DNA from: JANSXG01 sp024743075
GTDB taxonomy: Bacteria > Planctomycetota > Phycisphaerae > Phycisphaerales > UBA1924
NCBI GenBank assembly: GCA_042140185.1
Contig: CP159477.1
Span: forward strand, 2,170,001-2,234,000
Length of the DNA: 64,000 nucleotides
Reading direction: 5' to 3'
In this document: one piece after another, positions 1 to 8,416 of the stretch
Layout of the letters: every line of letters starts with the position of its first letter
How positions within the stretch are numbered: the first letter of the stretch is position 1
Position numbers and translations under genes: made by a program
Notes under the pieces: generated by a model
Database searches by the model: none
What the model was told of the DNA's origin: nothing
What the model saw: only the letters and a program-made list of their open reading frames with translations

Positions 1-190
1 AGAGCACGGGGACGCGGGCTGAGAGCTCGCGCATCATCTGGATGTCGTAGTGGCCGCGGTTGTGGTACCACCAGTCCACGCCACCGAAGCAGATGATCCC
101 GTCAAAGTCCGCTTCCGCCTGCGGCGACCGCGTCCCCGCAGCGGCGCACGCGACATTTCCTCGGATCGGGTTCGCCGGTTGCTGCTCCAC
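1..190 (-). CDS. Glycosyltransferase, N-terminal part only (runs off the window)
   Basis: The gene runs off the left edge; only its first 63 codons are here. I place the start at a GTG at 190 because GGAGGT (plus 202-207) lies just upstream and the frame is open from there. The visible protein begins MEQQPANPIRGN, and residues 34-47 read CFGGVDWWYHNRGH, followed by a stretch ending RELSARVPVL. That opening is what I know from a family of capsule/exopolysaccharide glycosyltransferases (TuaH-like), where a short N-terminal strand leads into the first Rossmann-like domain. The catalytic C-terminal half is not visible, so the sugar and acceptor cannot be stated. It lies 39 bases downstream of the nucleotide-sugar dehydrogenase and is probably the next gene of the polysaccharide operon. 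Family assignment is moderate; that it is a real coding start is fairly sure. Confidence 0.66.
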   Translation of the reverse strand, partial: MEQQPANPIRGNVACAAAGTRSPQAEADFDGIICFGGVDWWYHNRGHYDIQMMRELSARVPVL

Positions 191-229
191 GGTTGCGCTT
201 GACCTCCGGTCGCTGCGTACGGTTCTCGA

Positions 230-1585
230 TCAGGCCTTGACGACAGTCGCACAGACATCGCTCGCGCGGGTCATGGCGTTCCTGGTGTCGACGATGAGCG
301 AAGCCTTCCGGCCGATCAGGCTCCAGTCCACCGCGTCGTGATCGGTGGCGATCAGCACAAGATCCAGGTCCGCCAACGAGGCCTCGGTCAGCGTGACGGA
401 CTGCATCTCGAGGCCGGGGTACTTGCGCAGGCCTTTGATTTTCGCGACGTGGGGGTCGTGATAAGCCACATCGGCGCCAAGTTCCATGAGTTGCTCGGCG
501 ATCTCGACGGCCGGGGTTTCGCGCGTGTCGTCGACGTTGGGCTTGTAGGCCATTCCGATGATGAGCACGCGGCTGCCGCGGATCGGCTTGCTGCGCTGAT
601 TCAGCGCGTCGGCGCACTTCTTTACGACGTACTCGGGCATGCGATGGTTGACTTCGCCGGCGAGTTCTATGAACCGCGTCGGCAGGCCGTACTCCTTGGC
701 CTTCCACGTCAGGTAGAACGGATCGATCGGGATACAGTGCCCGCCGAGGCCGGGCCCGGGGTAGAACGGCATGAAGCCAAAGGGTTTGGTGGCGGCTGCC
801 TCGATGACCTCCCAGACGTCGATGTCCATCCGGTCGAACAGCACCTTCAGTTCGTTGACCATGGCGATATTCACGGCGCGAAAGACGTTCTCGAGGATCT
901 TCGCGGACTCTGCGATCTCGGCCGAGCTGACCGGGATGACCTTGGCGACGCCGGCGGAGTAGAGCTTCGTGGCGAGTTCGGTCGACTTGTCGTCGAGTCC
1001 GCCGACGAGCTTTGGGATGCTCTTGGTGTTGTGCGTTTTGCGACCCGGGTCCTCCCGCTCCGGACTGAACGCGACGAAGAAGTCCTCGCCGCTGACCAGT
1101 CTCTGCGACGCCGTTTCAAGGAGAGCGGGCAGGAATTCGTCGCGTGTGGTGCGGGGGTAGGTGGTTGATTCCAGCGAAATCAACTGACCCTTGCGGAGGG
1201 TCCGGCCGATCGCGCGAGCCGTGTCGAGGACGTAGGACAGGTCCGGCTCGAGGTGGCGGCCGACCGGCGTCGGCACGCAAACGATGATCGCGTCGCACTC
1301 GCTCAGCCGGCTGAAGTCGGCGGTCGGCTCGAACCGGTCCGAATCGCGCAGGCCGGTGGCGAGTCCGTCGCCGAGGTGCTTGAGGTAGCTCTCACCGGCG
1401 TTCAGCATCGTGATCTTGTTGGGGTCGACATCGAAACCAACAACCGGGAAGCCGGCATCGTGAAGAGCTCCGGCGAGCGGCAGCCCGACGTATCCGAGCC
1501 CGATGATGCCGCAAACGGCGGTGCGCGACTCGATTTTGCTGAGAAGCTCGCTGTAGGTATCTGGGCTCGTAGTCGTGGTCGACAT
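230..1585 (-). CDS. UDP-sugar (UDP-GlcNAc/ManNAc-type) 6-dehydrogenase
   Basis: A 451-residue member of the UDP-glucose/GDP-mannose dehydrogenase family, which oxidises C6 of a nucleotide sugar to the uronic acid in two NAD-dependent steps in the cytoplasm. The NAD-binding glycine motif GLGYVGLPLAG is at residues 29-39. The catalytic cysteine is Cys284 in GLGGHCIPIDPFYL. The C-terminal UDP-binding domain carries GMAYKPNVDDTRETPA. The long form with GHCIPIDPFYL and FIELAGEVN resembles WbpA/TviB-type enzymes acting on UDP-GlcNAc or UDP-ManNAc more than Ugd, but the exact substrate is inference. It would supply an acidic sugar to the polysaccharide built by the neighbouring genes. A 209-base gap separates it from the gene upstream, so it may have its own promoter. 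Confidence 0.92.
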   Translation of the reverse strand: MSTTTTSPDTYSELLSKIESRTAVCGIIGLGYVGLPLAGALHDAGFPVVGFDVDPNKITMLNAGESYLKHLGDGLATGLRDSDRFEPTADFSRLSECDAIIVCVPTPVGRHLEPDLSYVLDTARAIGRTLRKGQLISLESTTYPRTTRDEFLPALLETASQRLVSGEDFFVAFSPEREDPGRKTHNTKSIPKLVGGLDDKSTELATKLYSAGVAKVIPVSSAEIAESAKILENVFRAVNIAMVNELKVLFDRMDIDVWEVIEAAATKPFGFMPFYPGPGLGGHCIPIDPFYLTWKAKEYGLPTRFIELAGEVNHRMPEYVVKKCADALNQRSKPIRGSRVLIIGMAYKPNVDDTRETPAVEIAEQLMELGADVAYHDPHVAKIKGLRKYPGLEMQSVTLTEASLADLDLVLIATDHDAVDWSLIGRKASLIVDTRNAMTRASDVCATVVKA

Positions 1586-1794
1586 GAATGGGACTCCCGG
1601 TCCGACTCCGGCACAAGCCGGGACTGCATCGTGCTTTGACGAACGCGCGGCCTCCTCCGAGGTTACCGGACGCGCGAGAAACGCCAGAATATCACAGGCA
1701 TCGGCACGGACGTGGGCAAAACGCAGTTCGTTCTGCGAGAATCCTCACCGGTGGTCAGGCTATGCCGGTTCTGGCGCAGCCGAACCGGCTCGCG

Positions 1795-2292
1795 TCAGGA
1801 TGATTGGATGAACGCTCGTATCGCCTCGAGGAGTTGCGGGCTAGCAAACGGCGATAGGCGCGGTGAATCACCCCGCTCAGGCATGGCGAGCAGCCGACTC
1901 AGCCAGGGGCCGACTGACTCCTCATCGTGGGCCACATGGACGCCGGGTCGGTCCGCGAACCGATCAGCGGTAGCGAGTTGGTGGTCGTTTCGGTGCTCGC
2001 GCAGGTTGGCTCGGCGGGGCATAATGAGAACGGGCTTGGCGCGCGTCAGAGCCGTGATAATCGATCCCATCCCTGCGTGCGCGACTATCAGGTCGGCTTC
2101 GTCGAACCGCCGGTCGAACTCCGCCGGTTCGATGAACGACTGCCACTCGAAGTGCTGCGGGCGAAATCCCTCGGAGCCCGGATCGGCGATCTGGCCGACG
2201 ACATGAGCGCTAGGGTTCGCGGCGCACCAATCGTCGACCGCGCGAGTGAGCCGGTCGAACGGCAGTTGAGTTCCGACGGTCAGGAAGATCAA
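1795..2292 (-). CDS. Alg13/PssE-type catalytic subunit of a split glycosyltransferase
   Basis: A 165-residue protein matching the C-terminal (donor-binding) half of GT28-like glycosyltransferases, as in eukaryotic Alg13 and bacterial PssE/EpsE-type subunits. It begins MIFLTVGTQLPFDRL, the typical start of this family, and contains ADLIVAHAGMGSIITAL followed by KPVLIMPRRANLREHRNDHQ, the UDP-sugar binding loop with the conserved His/Asn/Asp-rich turn. Its start overlaps the stop of the Alg14-like gene by 4 bases, so the two are probably translationally coupled and form a heterodimer on the inner face of the membrane, adding a sugar to a lipid-linked intermediate. The donor cannot be read from sequence; in characterised Pss systems it is UDP-glucuronic acid. 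That would fit the dehydrogenase downstream, but this is inference. Confidence 0.86.
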   Translation of the reverse strand: MIFLTVGTQLPFDRLTRAVDDWCAANPSAHVVGQIADPGSEGFRPQHFEWQSFIEPAEFDRRFDEADLIVAHAGMGSIITALTRAKPVLIMPRRANLREHRNDHQLATADRFADRPGVHVAHDEESVGPWLSRLLAMPERGDSPRLSPFASPQLLEAIRAFIQSS

Positions 2293-2798
2293 ACCACCGC
2301 CCCTTCATAATGCGGCCGGCCGCGCTCGGGATCGATCGACCCGGCGAGGTGCGACCACTGCGTGAGCCACAGGTCGGCGGTCGGTCCGGCTTTCCGACCC
2401 GAGAGCGAGAGCTGTTCGGCGTTCGCGATCGAGTCAATCCAAATCGTCCGCGCTCCAAGACGCCGGGCAATCTTTAGGGCGAAGAAGCCGGGTGCCGCGC
2501 CGGTCGATATCACGAAATCCGGTCGCTCGCGAAACAGGATCCACGTGATCTGCAATAGCTGACGGACTAGGCGCACCTTTTGCCAGCGGTTCGCATCGAG
2601 CACGGTGTAAAAGCGCGGCGTTGGCTGGTGAGACTCCCGAGCGTCGGCAAAGACTTGCTCGCGGTAACCCTTTTGGGTGGTCACATATATGGGAACACAC
2701 CCGTCCCAAGCTGGCCGCATCCGCAGCAACTGCACCCAGTGCCCGCCACCGGAGGCGATGGCGAGGATGCGTTTGGGTTTGGTAACCGAATCGCTCAC
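2289..2798 (-). CDS. Alg14/PssD-type membrane partner of a split glycosyltransferase
   Basis: A 169-residue protein of the Alg14/PssD/EpsF family, which recruits an Alg13-type subunit to the membrane and contributes the acceptor-binding half of the active site. Evidence: KRILAIASGGGHWVQLLRM near the N-terminus (the glycine-rich loop of the GT-B N-domain), PDFVISTGAAPGFFALKIAR in the middle, and TIWIDSIANAEQLSLSG near the end, all characteristic. The start overlaps the stop of galE by 4 bases (2795-2798) and its own stop overlaps the Alg13-like start, a tight galE-alg14-alg13 order. Membrane association is probably through hydrophobic segments around the middle of the protein; I see no clear long transmembrane helix. 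Function as a complex is well established for the family; the sugar transferred is not known here. Confidence 0.86.
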   Translation of the reverse strand: MSDSVTKPKRILAIASGGGHWVQLLRMRPAWDGCVPIYVTTQKGYREQVFADARESHQPTPRFYTVLDANRWQKVRLVRQLLQITWILFRERPDFVISTGAAPGFFALKIARRLGARTIWIDSIANAEQLSLSGRKAGPTADLWLTQWSHLAGSIDPERGRPHYEGAVV

Positions 2799-3883
2799 GT
2801 GTTCGCGCTCTCTGTCACGCTCGCCCGATATCCCTTCGGATGCTCACGCATCCAGTTCCATGCGGTGCGCACGATCTCGTCCAGATCGGTGATCTTCGGC
2901 GACCAGCCGAGTTCGCGGGTGATTTTCGAGGCGTCGCAGTACAGGACCGGCGGGTCGGCTGGGTGGCGCGGCGCGTCGCGGACCTCGAAATCAACGCCGG
3001 TCACGCGTTTCGCAGAGTCGACGATCTCCCGCACGGAGACCCCACGACCGAGTCCGAGGTTGTACACCCGAGGCCGCTCGCTCCCCGGCGTGCCGGGCTC
3101 GAGGCTGTCAAGCACGACGGCGTGGGCGTCCACCAAGTCCTCAACGTGAATGTAGTCGCGGACGCAGGTACCGTCGGGGGTGTCGTGGTCGGTCCCGAAG
3201 ATCGAGATGTGGCTCCGCTTACCCAATGCCGCTTGGAGCACGATTGGGACGATGTGCGTCTCCGGGTCGTGGTCTTCTCCGATGACGCCGTCGGGCGCCG
3301 AGCCGGCGACGTTGAAGTATCGCAGCATTGCCGTGGCGAACGGCCGGCCGCCATCCAGGGTTTTCGACGCTCGGAGAGCCGAGTAGTCGGCCAGGACTTT
3401 CTCGAAGGCCAGTTTCGAATGCCCGTAGGGGTTGATGGGGTGCTGCGGGCAGTCTTCGGTGATCGGGATGAGCTCGGCCGGGGGCTCGCCGTAGGTCGCG
3501 CAGGTCGAGGAGAAGATAAACCGCTCGACCGTGCCCGCGTTGTCGCAGGCCTGAAGCAGCGCGATGGACCCGGCGGTGTTGTTCTCGTAGTAGCGAAGAG
3601 GCGTCTCGACCGACTCACGGACGTAAGCGAGCGCCGCGAAGTGGAGCACGCTGGTGACGCCGTGTTCGCAAATGACCGATTCGACGAGCGCCCGATCGGC
3701 GATCGAGCCTTCGACGAACGTCAGTCGATCACGGGGCTGGTCGTGGCGGCGGATGGCGTCGATGGCTTCGGTGTTGCCGCGCGAGAGGTCATCGAGCCCG
3801 ACGACACGATGCCCGGACGCGAGCACGCGCCGGACGGCGTGGGAGGCGATATACCCGGCGGCGCCGGTGATGAGGGTGGTCAT
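2795..3883 (-). CDS. galE: UDP-glucose 4-epimerase
   Basis: A 362-residue short-chain dehydrogenase-type epimerase that interconverts UDP-glucose and UDP-galactose (or the N-acetyl forms). I use the ATG at 3883 (MTTLITGAAGYI) rather than an upstream in-frame start at 4120, because the extension lacks family similarity and overlaps the neighbouring GT2 gene. The NAD-binding motif is TGAAGYIASH (residues 6-15), with alanine where most family members have the last glycine of GxxGxxG. The catalytic triad is visible as Ser126 (FSSTCATYGE), Tyr153 and Lys157 (NPYGHSK). DYIHVEDLVDAH and YNLGLGRGVSVREI follow as in GalE. It feeds nucleotide sugars to the exopolysaccharide genes around it, and its stop overlaps the Alg14-like start. 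Confidence 0.92.
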   Translation of the reverse strand: MTTLITGAAGYIASHAVRRVLASGHRVVGLDDLSRGNTEAIDAIRRHDQPRDRLTFVEGSIADRALVESVICEHGVTSVLHFAALAYVRESVETPLRYYENNTAGSIALLQACDNAGTVERFIFSSTCATYGEPPAELIPITEDCPQHPINPYGHSKLAFEKVLADYSALRASKTLDGGRPFATAMLRYFNVAGSAPDGVIGEDHDPETHIVPIVLQAALGKRSHISIFGTDHDTPDGTCVRDYIHVEDLVDAHAVVLDSLEPGTPGSERPRVYNLGLGRGVSVREIVDSAKRVTGVDFEVRDAPRHPADPPVLYCDASKITRELGWSPKITDLDEIVRTAWNWMREHPKGYRASVTESANT

Positions 3884-3918
3884 TGCGGTCCCTGTCAGCG
3901 AGCGTTCAAACGGACACC

Positions 3919-4869
3919 TTAGTTTCGCACAAACCGCCCCGCGAGCCAGACGGATCGATGCGCCCAGACGTCGCGCCAAACTGTGCTTGAGCGTCTGGAA
4001 GACGCCCTTATCGGCGAAAGCACCGAATGGGCGAGACACCTTGTCAGCGGCCACGCTGCGAGGAGAGACTTCGCCATGCCCAGTCGTGACTTTGGGAAGT
4101 GTCGCTCCAGAAGCAGACACTTCGCCGCGAGAAGACGCTGAAGTTTATCGCTCCTCACCGCCTCGCTCGCCCCACCGTGGTGGACGATAGTCGCTTCGGA
4201 GGTGACCATCGGGCACGCTCCGAACGACTCCGCACGGAGGCACAGGTCCGCTTCCTCGCCGTACATGAAGAAGTCGGGATGAAATCCATCGAGCCGGTCC
4301 CACAGGTCGCGTCGGATGAGCAGGAAGCAGCCGGAGACGATGTCGACCTGACGAACGCCCTCGCGGTCCCAGCCGCCAAGACCCTCGGGGTTGAAGAACG
4401 AACTCTTTCGGAACAGGGACGAGAAACCCATCGCCTGAGAAGTTAGCGACCACAGGGTCTGACGCGACCAGCAGGAGGCGGGGTTCAGCGAGCCGTCGGC
4501 GAATACGGTCCGCCCACCCCAGATCCCGGCGTCGGGCCTGGCCGCGGCGAACGCCAACAGCTTGTCGATCGCCCCGTCCAGCACCACCGTATCCGGATTC
4601 AGCAGGAGCAGGAACTCGTCCTTCGCGCATTTCGCGGCTGCGTTGTTCCCGCCGGCGAAGCCGAGGTTGTCATCCGACCGGATGAGCCGGACGCGGCCCC
4701 CGAACTCCGTCTCGATCGCGTCGGCGGAGCCGTCGGCTGACGCGTTGTCCAACACGATCAACTCGAAAGCGGTCTTTGAGGTCTGGTCGAAAACCGAACG
4801 GATGCACTCCAGCGTCATCTCACGGGTGTTGAAGCTGATGATGAGGATGGAGAGGGCGGGCTCACGCAC
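3919..4869 (-). CDS. Family 2 glycosyltransferase (WbbL/rhamnosyltransferase-like)
   Basis: A 316-residue GT-A fold glycosyltransferase. SILIISFNTREMTLECI opens the Rossmann-like domain, VLDNASADGSADAI follows, and FLLLLNPDTVVLDG carries the acidic motif (NPD in place of DxD) that binds the nucleotide sugar and metal. FFMYGEEADLCLRAESFG is the ED-containing acceptor/catalytic region typical of the WbbL/dTDP-rhamnosyltransferase branch. It begins with GTG at 4869 and overlaps the end of the preceding membrane-protein gene by 8 bases, indicating one operon. It likely adds one residue, perhaps a deoxyhexose, to the lipid-linked repeat unit on the cytoplasmic face. The C-terminal 60 residues are basic and may sit on the membrane. 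Family is clear; sugar specificity is inference. Confidence 0.9.
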   Translation of the reverse strand: MREPALSILIISFNTREMTLECIRSVFDQTSKTAFELIVLDNASADGSADAIETEFGGRVRLIRSDDNLGFAGGNNAAAKCAKDEFLLLLNPDTVVLDGAIDKLLAFAAARPDAGIWGGRTVFADGSLNPASCWSRQTLWSLTSQAMGFSSLFRKSSFFNPEGLGGWDREGVRQVDIVSGCFLLIRRDLWDRLDGFHPDFFMYGEEADLCLRAESFGACPMVTSEATIVHHGGASEAVRSDKLQRLLAAKCLLLERHFPKSRLGMAKSLLAAWPLTRCLAHSVLSPIRASSRRSSTVWRDVWAHRSVWLAGRFVRN

Positions 4870-6279
4870 CGGTCAACTCCGCATCCCGTGGGGATTCGAA
4901 GAATTGCTGCACGCGTTTTGGCCTGCTCATCGTGGCTTGCCGGCTGGCACTGCCGCAAAACTCAGGGGCGTAGGCGCTGGCTCCGATGGCGAGGGAAATG
5001 TACCAAAGGTATTGAATCTGTCCAAAGTAGCTCACACCAATGAAACACACGCAGTGTACGAACAGCGACGCACCGAGCCCCCACAGCAGCAGGCGATCGG
5101 ACTTGTCGGTCACGCGGCCCTGGGCGGTGGCGATCGAACGGGCAACGAGGTAGATCAGAACGACGAACAGGCCAAGACGCCAGATGCCACCGCGCACGCC
5201 TTCGAAGATGTACTGGTTGGTGATGTCCCATGTCTGAAAAACCGAAGACCAGTGGCCAGTCCACGGCGTCCCAACGAGCCACCACTCACCGAGATGCCGA
5301 ATCGCACCATCGATAAGGATGAAGCGGTGGTACCCAGTCGACCCGCCGACGGCAGACATCCGACCAACAAGGTGCCAGACAGGCTGTTCCATCGCCATGT
5401 GAAGCGCAACAGTCACGAACGGTGCAGCAATGAACACGTAGCGCATCCAATTGCGGACCGGCCACCAGAGCCAAAACCCGACACCGGCCACGAAACCGAG
5501 CACCGGTGTACTTGAGGCGCTGGCTACAATCACGACGACCGCCGCGCAGGTTCCGGCGACGAAAAGCAGTCGCTGAAGGGGCTTCAGCGTGCGGGCCAGC
5601 ACTCCCCCATGGTCATTGCCCCAATCGAAGCCCAGAACACCCCGGCGAGGATCGGGTGCGAAAACGCTCCTTGGCAGCGGAGCCGGCCATCCCTGACCCA
5701 TGTGATCTCACGCACGCCTCCGAAGACCGCAAACAAATTCCGCTGGGTCGACATCTCAAACGCAAAGAACGCGCCGACGGGGATGGCGATCGCCGCGGCG
5801 ATCAGGGCAAAGGCTCGGAAGTCGCCCATGGTCTGCACGAGGGCACGGGCGACGAGATACGCGCCGAGCATGTCCATCGACGTTCCGCTGACATACACGA
5901 CCGCACTGAATTCCTGACGCTGGAGCACATATACAACCGATCCAACCAGAACCCACGCGAGGTAGACCCAGTCGATACGGTTGAAGCGGATCGACGAGAG
6001 CTCCCCGCGGGTCAGAATGCGGGCAATCCCAACGAGGACCATGATCCTCAAGAGCGTGAAGTCGGCGCCAAAGATCACGACGCGCTGAGCCGACGGAATG
6101 AAGCAGATCAGGGCCATCAGGGGCAGGAGAGCTGTCCTGCGCGATGCGAGGAACAGCCACAGGGCCAGTAGCGCAGTAACCGCGATGGCGGCGGGGTGAA
6201 TGAAGTCGCGCCGTGCCATTCTGCTTGGGTCACGCGAGCGGCTCGAGCGGCCATTGCGAGGGTTCCCATCATCGCTCAC
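4862..6279 (-). CDS. O-antigen ligase/polymerase (Wzy)-like membrane protein, reading frame broken once
   Basis: Two overlapping frames together give one polytopic membrane protein of about 472 residues. The upstream part (start GTG 6279, or ATG 6219) has helices such as AIAVTALLALWLFLA and VYLAWVLVGSVVYVL and ends at a TGA at 5584. The downstream part continues with LLFVAGTCAAVVVIVA, a large loop (YHRFILIDGAIRHLGEWWLVG) and more helices to 4862. The loop with HRFILIDGA and G(T)PWTG is what O-antigen ligase/polymerase-like proteins show on the periplasmic side. The frames join if the five-G run (plus 5604-5608) had one more G, giving AMTMGGVLARTLKPL. Presumed role: polymerising or transferring the repeat unit after flipping. 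It overlaps the FrhB-like stop and the GT2 start, so it sits inside the operon. The break may be a sequencing error or a real inactivation. Confidence 0.76.
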
Positions 6280-7546
6280 CCCCGTCGAAAACTTCCGCCA
6301 CCTGCACACGCTCACGCAGGCGCTTGCGGAACACGCGTTTCGCCGTGCCGGTGAACGACCTGACCTTGTCCTTCAGTGTCAGTTCTGACCTCCAGAAGCG
6401 GAAGAGTTCAAAACCCCGGTATACGGGGACCGCCGCTCCAAGAAGACGCAGCACCTTGAGGCGTGCCCACAGGCCGCCTCGCGTATGCAGAAGGTTCGGT
6501 TGCGAACGCGGGAGCAGGGTTGCGTCCTTGGTTTCGAGCGTGATGTACCCGGCCTCGGCCGCGGCGTGGATGATGTCGCGTCCCCGCTTGGTCCGCGCGA
6601 TGAGCAGCGATTTCCCCGCCTCGCCCGGCTCGACCTCGCGATACCATGGGTCCCCCACCGCGATGTCAGCGAACTCGCCCGTGTGGTCCGGGCAGATGTA
6701 GCAGCGCCACTGGCGGTACTTCTGCAGGAAGTGCCAGGACTCGGCGTAGGTCCGCTGCTCGGTGCGTTCGGTGCCGTCGGCGTCCGTCCAGGTCGCGGTC
6801 CACATGCCCGGCCAGCCCTTGCCGCGATAGCGGAGCGACGTCACCCGGTCCGGGTCGTCCACGCCGACCTGCTTGAGCAGTTCCAGCGTGCCGCGGGTCG
6901 ACGGTGCCCCCGCGCAGAAGAACGCGATGACCGCGCCGAGTTTGGTATCCAGCTCAGGACGAATTGTTCGTGCCCGCTGGACCGCCGCGGCGTCGCAGGG
7001 CTTGCCGATGAACACGCTCGGCTTCTCAGCCTGTTCGATGAGGTGCAGCGAGTCGCACGGGCTGGCGGGAGCGTATCGCGAACCGGTGTTGGCGAGCAGT
7101 TGGTCCCGCCCGGTGCTGTAGACGGTCTCGTTCAGGTACGGCCTGTCGGCACGGGCCCCGATGTGCAGGGCCCCGCCCATGCCGCCCTGTTCGATGCAGT
7201 AGAGGGCCAGAGCCGTCGCCGCCCCGCCGCTGGAGCCGGCGTGGCGGATGGCCTCGTCAGAGGCGTACCCCTCCCAGACCTCGTAGACCGGCCCCCAGGC
7301 GTTGGCGAGTTCGCCGATGAGTTCGGGGTCGGACGGATCGAAGGTGTGCTCCAGACTCGCCCCCGGGCAGACCTTCACAGCTTCCCCGGTCTCCGCGGCG
7401 GCGGCGTCTCGGACGAACGGCCGCCGGCCATACTCAAGGGCGTCGCCCATGCGGAAGCGGTCGGGCTCCACCGAAGCACACACGCCGCAGCCCGTGCAGA
7501 GTTGGCGGGAGCAGACTTCTTCGATTGAGAGGACGGGCAGACGCAT
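6269..7546 (-). CDS. FrhB-type coenzyme F420 hydrogenase/dehydrogenase beta-subunit family iron-sulfur protein
   Basis: A 425-residue protein of the FrhB/FdhB family. CTGCGVCASV near residue 17 plus a distant VCPG near residue 60 gives one 4Fe-4S ligand set. GSSGGAATALALYCIEQ, FIGKPCDAAAVQRA and FFCAGAPSTRGTLELL mark the flavin domain, and RQWRCYICPDHTGEFADIAVGDPW carries the second cysteine pair region (CYIC) typical of this family. Members are flavin/Fe-S oxidoreductases. A large subgroup sits in polysaccharide clusters next to pyruvyl transferases, where the reaction is not established. Here a pyruvyl transferase lies in the same operon. It starts 6 bases after the glycosyltransferase upstream and overlaps the Wzy-like start. 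Family placement is secure; the role in polysaccharide synthesis is inference, perhaps redox modification of a sugar or supply of a modifying group. Confidence 0.88.
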   Translation of the reverse strand: MRLPVLSIEEVCSRQLCTGCGVCASVEPDRFRMGDALEYGRRPFVRDAAAAETGEAVKVCPGASLEHTFDPSDPELIGELANAWGPVYEVWEGYASDEAIRHAGSSGGAATALALYCIEQGGMGGALHIGARADRPYLNETVYSTGRDQLLANTGSRYAPASPCDSLHLIEQAEKPSVFIGKPCDAAAVQRARTIRPELDTKLGAVIAFFCAGAPSTRGTLELLKQVGVDDPDRVTSLRYRGKGWPGMWTATWTDADGTERTEQRTYAESWHFLQKYRQWRCYICPDHTGEFADIAVGDPWYREVEPGEAGKSLLIARTKRGRDIIHAAAEAGYITLETKDATLLPRSQPNLLHTRGGLWARLKVLRLLGAAVPVYRGFELFRFWRSELTLKDKVRSFTGTAKRVFRKRLRERVQVAEVFDGGER

Positions 7547-7552
7547 GCTTTC

Positions 7553-8416
7553 TCAGTTGGTGGCGACCGTATCACTTAGCGCCGCTTTAGAGCCTCCTTG
7601 GGCAGCCGGGAAGGCACCCTGAAGCGAGGCGGTGAGTTGGCTGTAGTGCGACTCGACATCAGCGACTCGGGAATTCGTTCGATGTCCCGATTTGCGATGC
7701 TTAATCCATGCGCGAGCGGTGTTCTTCAGCATCGGCGATGCCCAACGCGTGATAGTCGCGTACGGCACCCGAATCGGAAGTTCCGCCCTCCATTTCCGAC
7801 GCATGTACAAGTACGGCTTCCAGAAATTGAACGGGAGAACGCTCCAGCCATTGCTGTTGTGCATCGCGAAGGCCGGAATGACGTGCACACCACGTCCCCT
7901 CTGAAGCGCCTGCAGACATATATCAGGTGCGCAGAGTTGACTTTGCGGCCCGGGCAGTCGCTCGTCGAAGCGGATTCCGCTGCTTCTGCGAAGCACGAAC
8001 ACGAACTCATCGACCGTCCTCGCTGGCTGCGGGGACTCGAACGGCGTGCCGACGAACTTGCCCAGCCCTACGGAGTAGGTAAACCCGACGCCAGCGCCGG
8101 ACTGGTCACAACCAAACAGACCGAGGACGGCCCAGTTCGGGTCATGTCTATCGAGCCACGACAGCGCGGCCTCGAACTGATCCGACCAGTGCCGCGGAAG
8201 ATAAACATCCGGATGTGCAAAGACCAGTATATCGGTCTCGCAGCGCTCAATGGCGTCGTTGTAAGCAGCGACCACGGTCGGGAACTTCCGCTGCACAAAC
8301 ACGTTCGCGGCATCTTGAAGCGCTGGCGACTTCGAGAAGTTCGCTTCCATCACCGGCTCGTCGCCGTACACGCTGACAGCGATGGACCATGACTTGCTGC
8401 ATCGATCACTCGCCAT
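7553..8416 (-). CDS. GT2-like glycosyltransferase (PF13712-type)
   Basis: A 287-residue cytoplasmic protein with the features of the small GT-A family often found in capsule loci. VSVYGDEPVMEANFSKS opens it, FPTVVAAYNDAIERCETDILVFAHPDVYLP carries the metal-binding acidic motif (HPDVYLP, equivalent to DxD), AVLGLFGCDQSGAGVGF follows, and DEFVFVLRRSSGIRFDERL with FAMHNSNGW provides the later active-site elements. The C-terminal third is basic (MRRKWRAELPIRV, KHRKSGHRTNSRVAD) and may bind membrane. It overlaps the preceding GT4 gene by 11 bases and is followed 6 bases later by the FrhB-like gene. Likely one transferase step in repeat-unit assembly; donor and acceptor are unknown. It is shorter than many GT2 enzymes, but the catalytic core is complete. 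Confidence 0.78.
   Translation of the reverse strand: MASDRCSKSWSIAVSVYGDEPVMEANFSKSPALQDAANVFVQRKFPTVVAAYNDAIERCETDILVFAHPDVYLPRHWSDQFEAALSWLDRHDPNWAVLGLFGCDQSGAGVGFTYSVGLGKFVGTPFESPQPARTVDEFVFVLRRSSGIRFDERLPGPQSQLCAPDICLQALQRGRGVHVIPAFAMHNSNGWSVLPFNFWKPYLYMRRKWRAELPIRVPYATITRWASPMLKNTARAWIKHRKSGHRTNSRVADVESHYSQLTASLQGAFPAAQGGSKAALSDTVATN

Noticed and set aside
3884..4120. Upstream extension of galE to 4120
   Set aside because: It lies within the GT2 gene in another frame and lacks similarity to epimerases; ATG 3883 starts the Rossmann motif directly.
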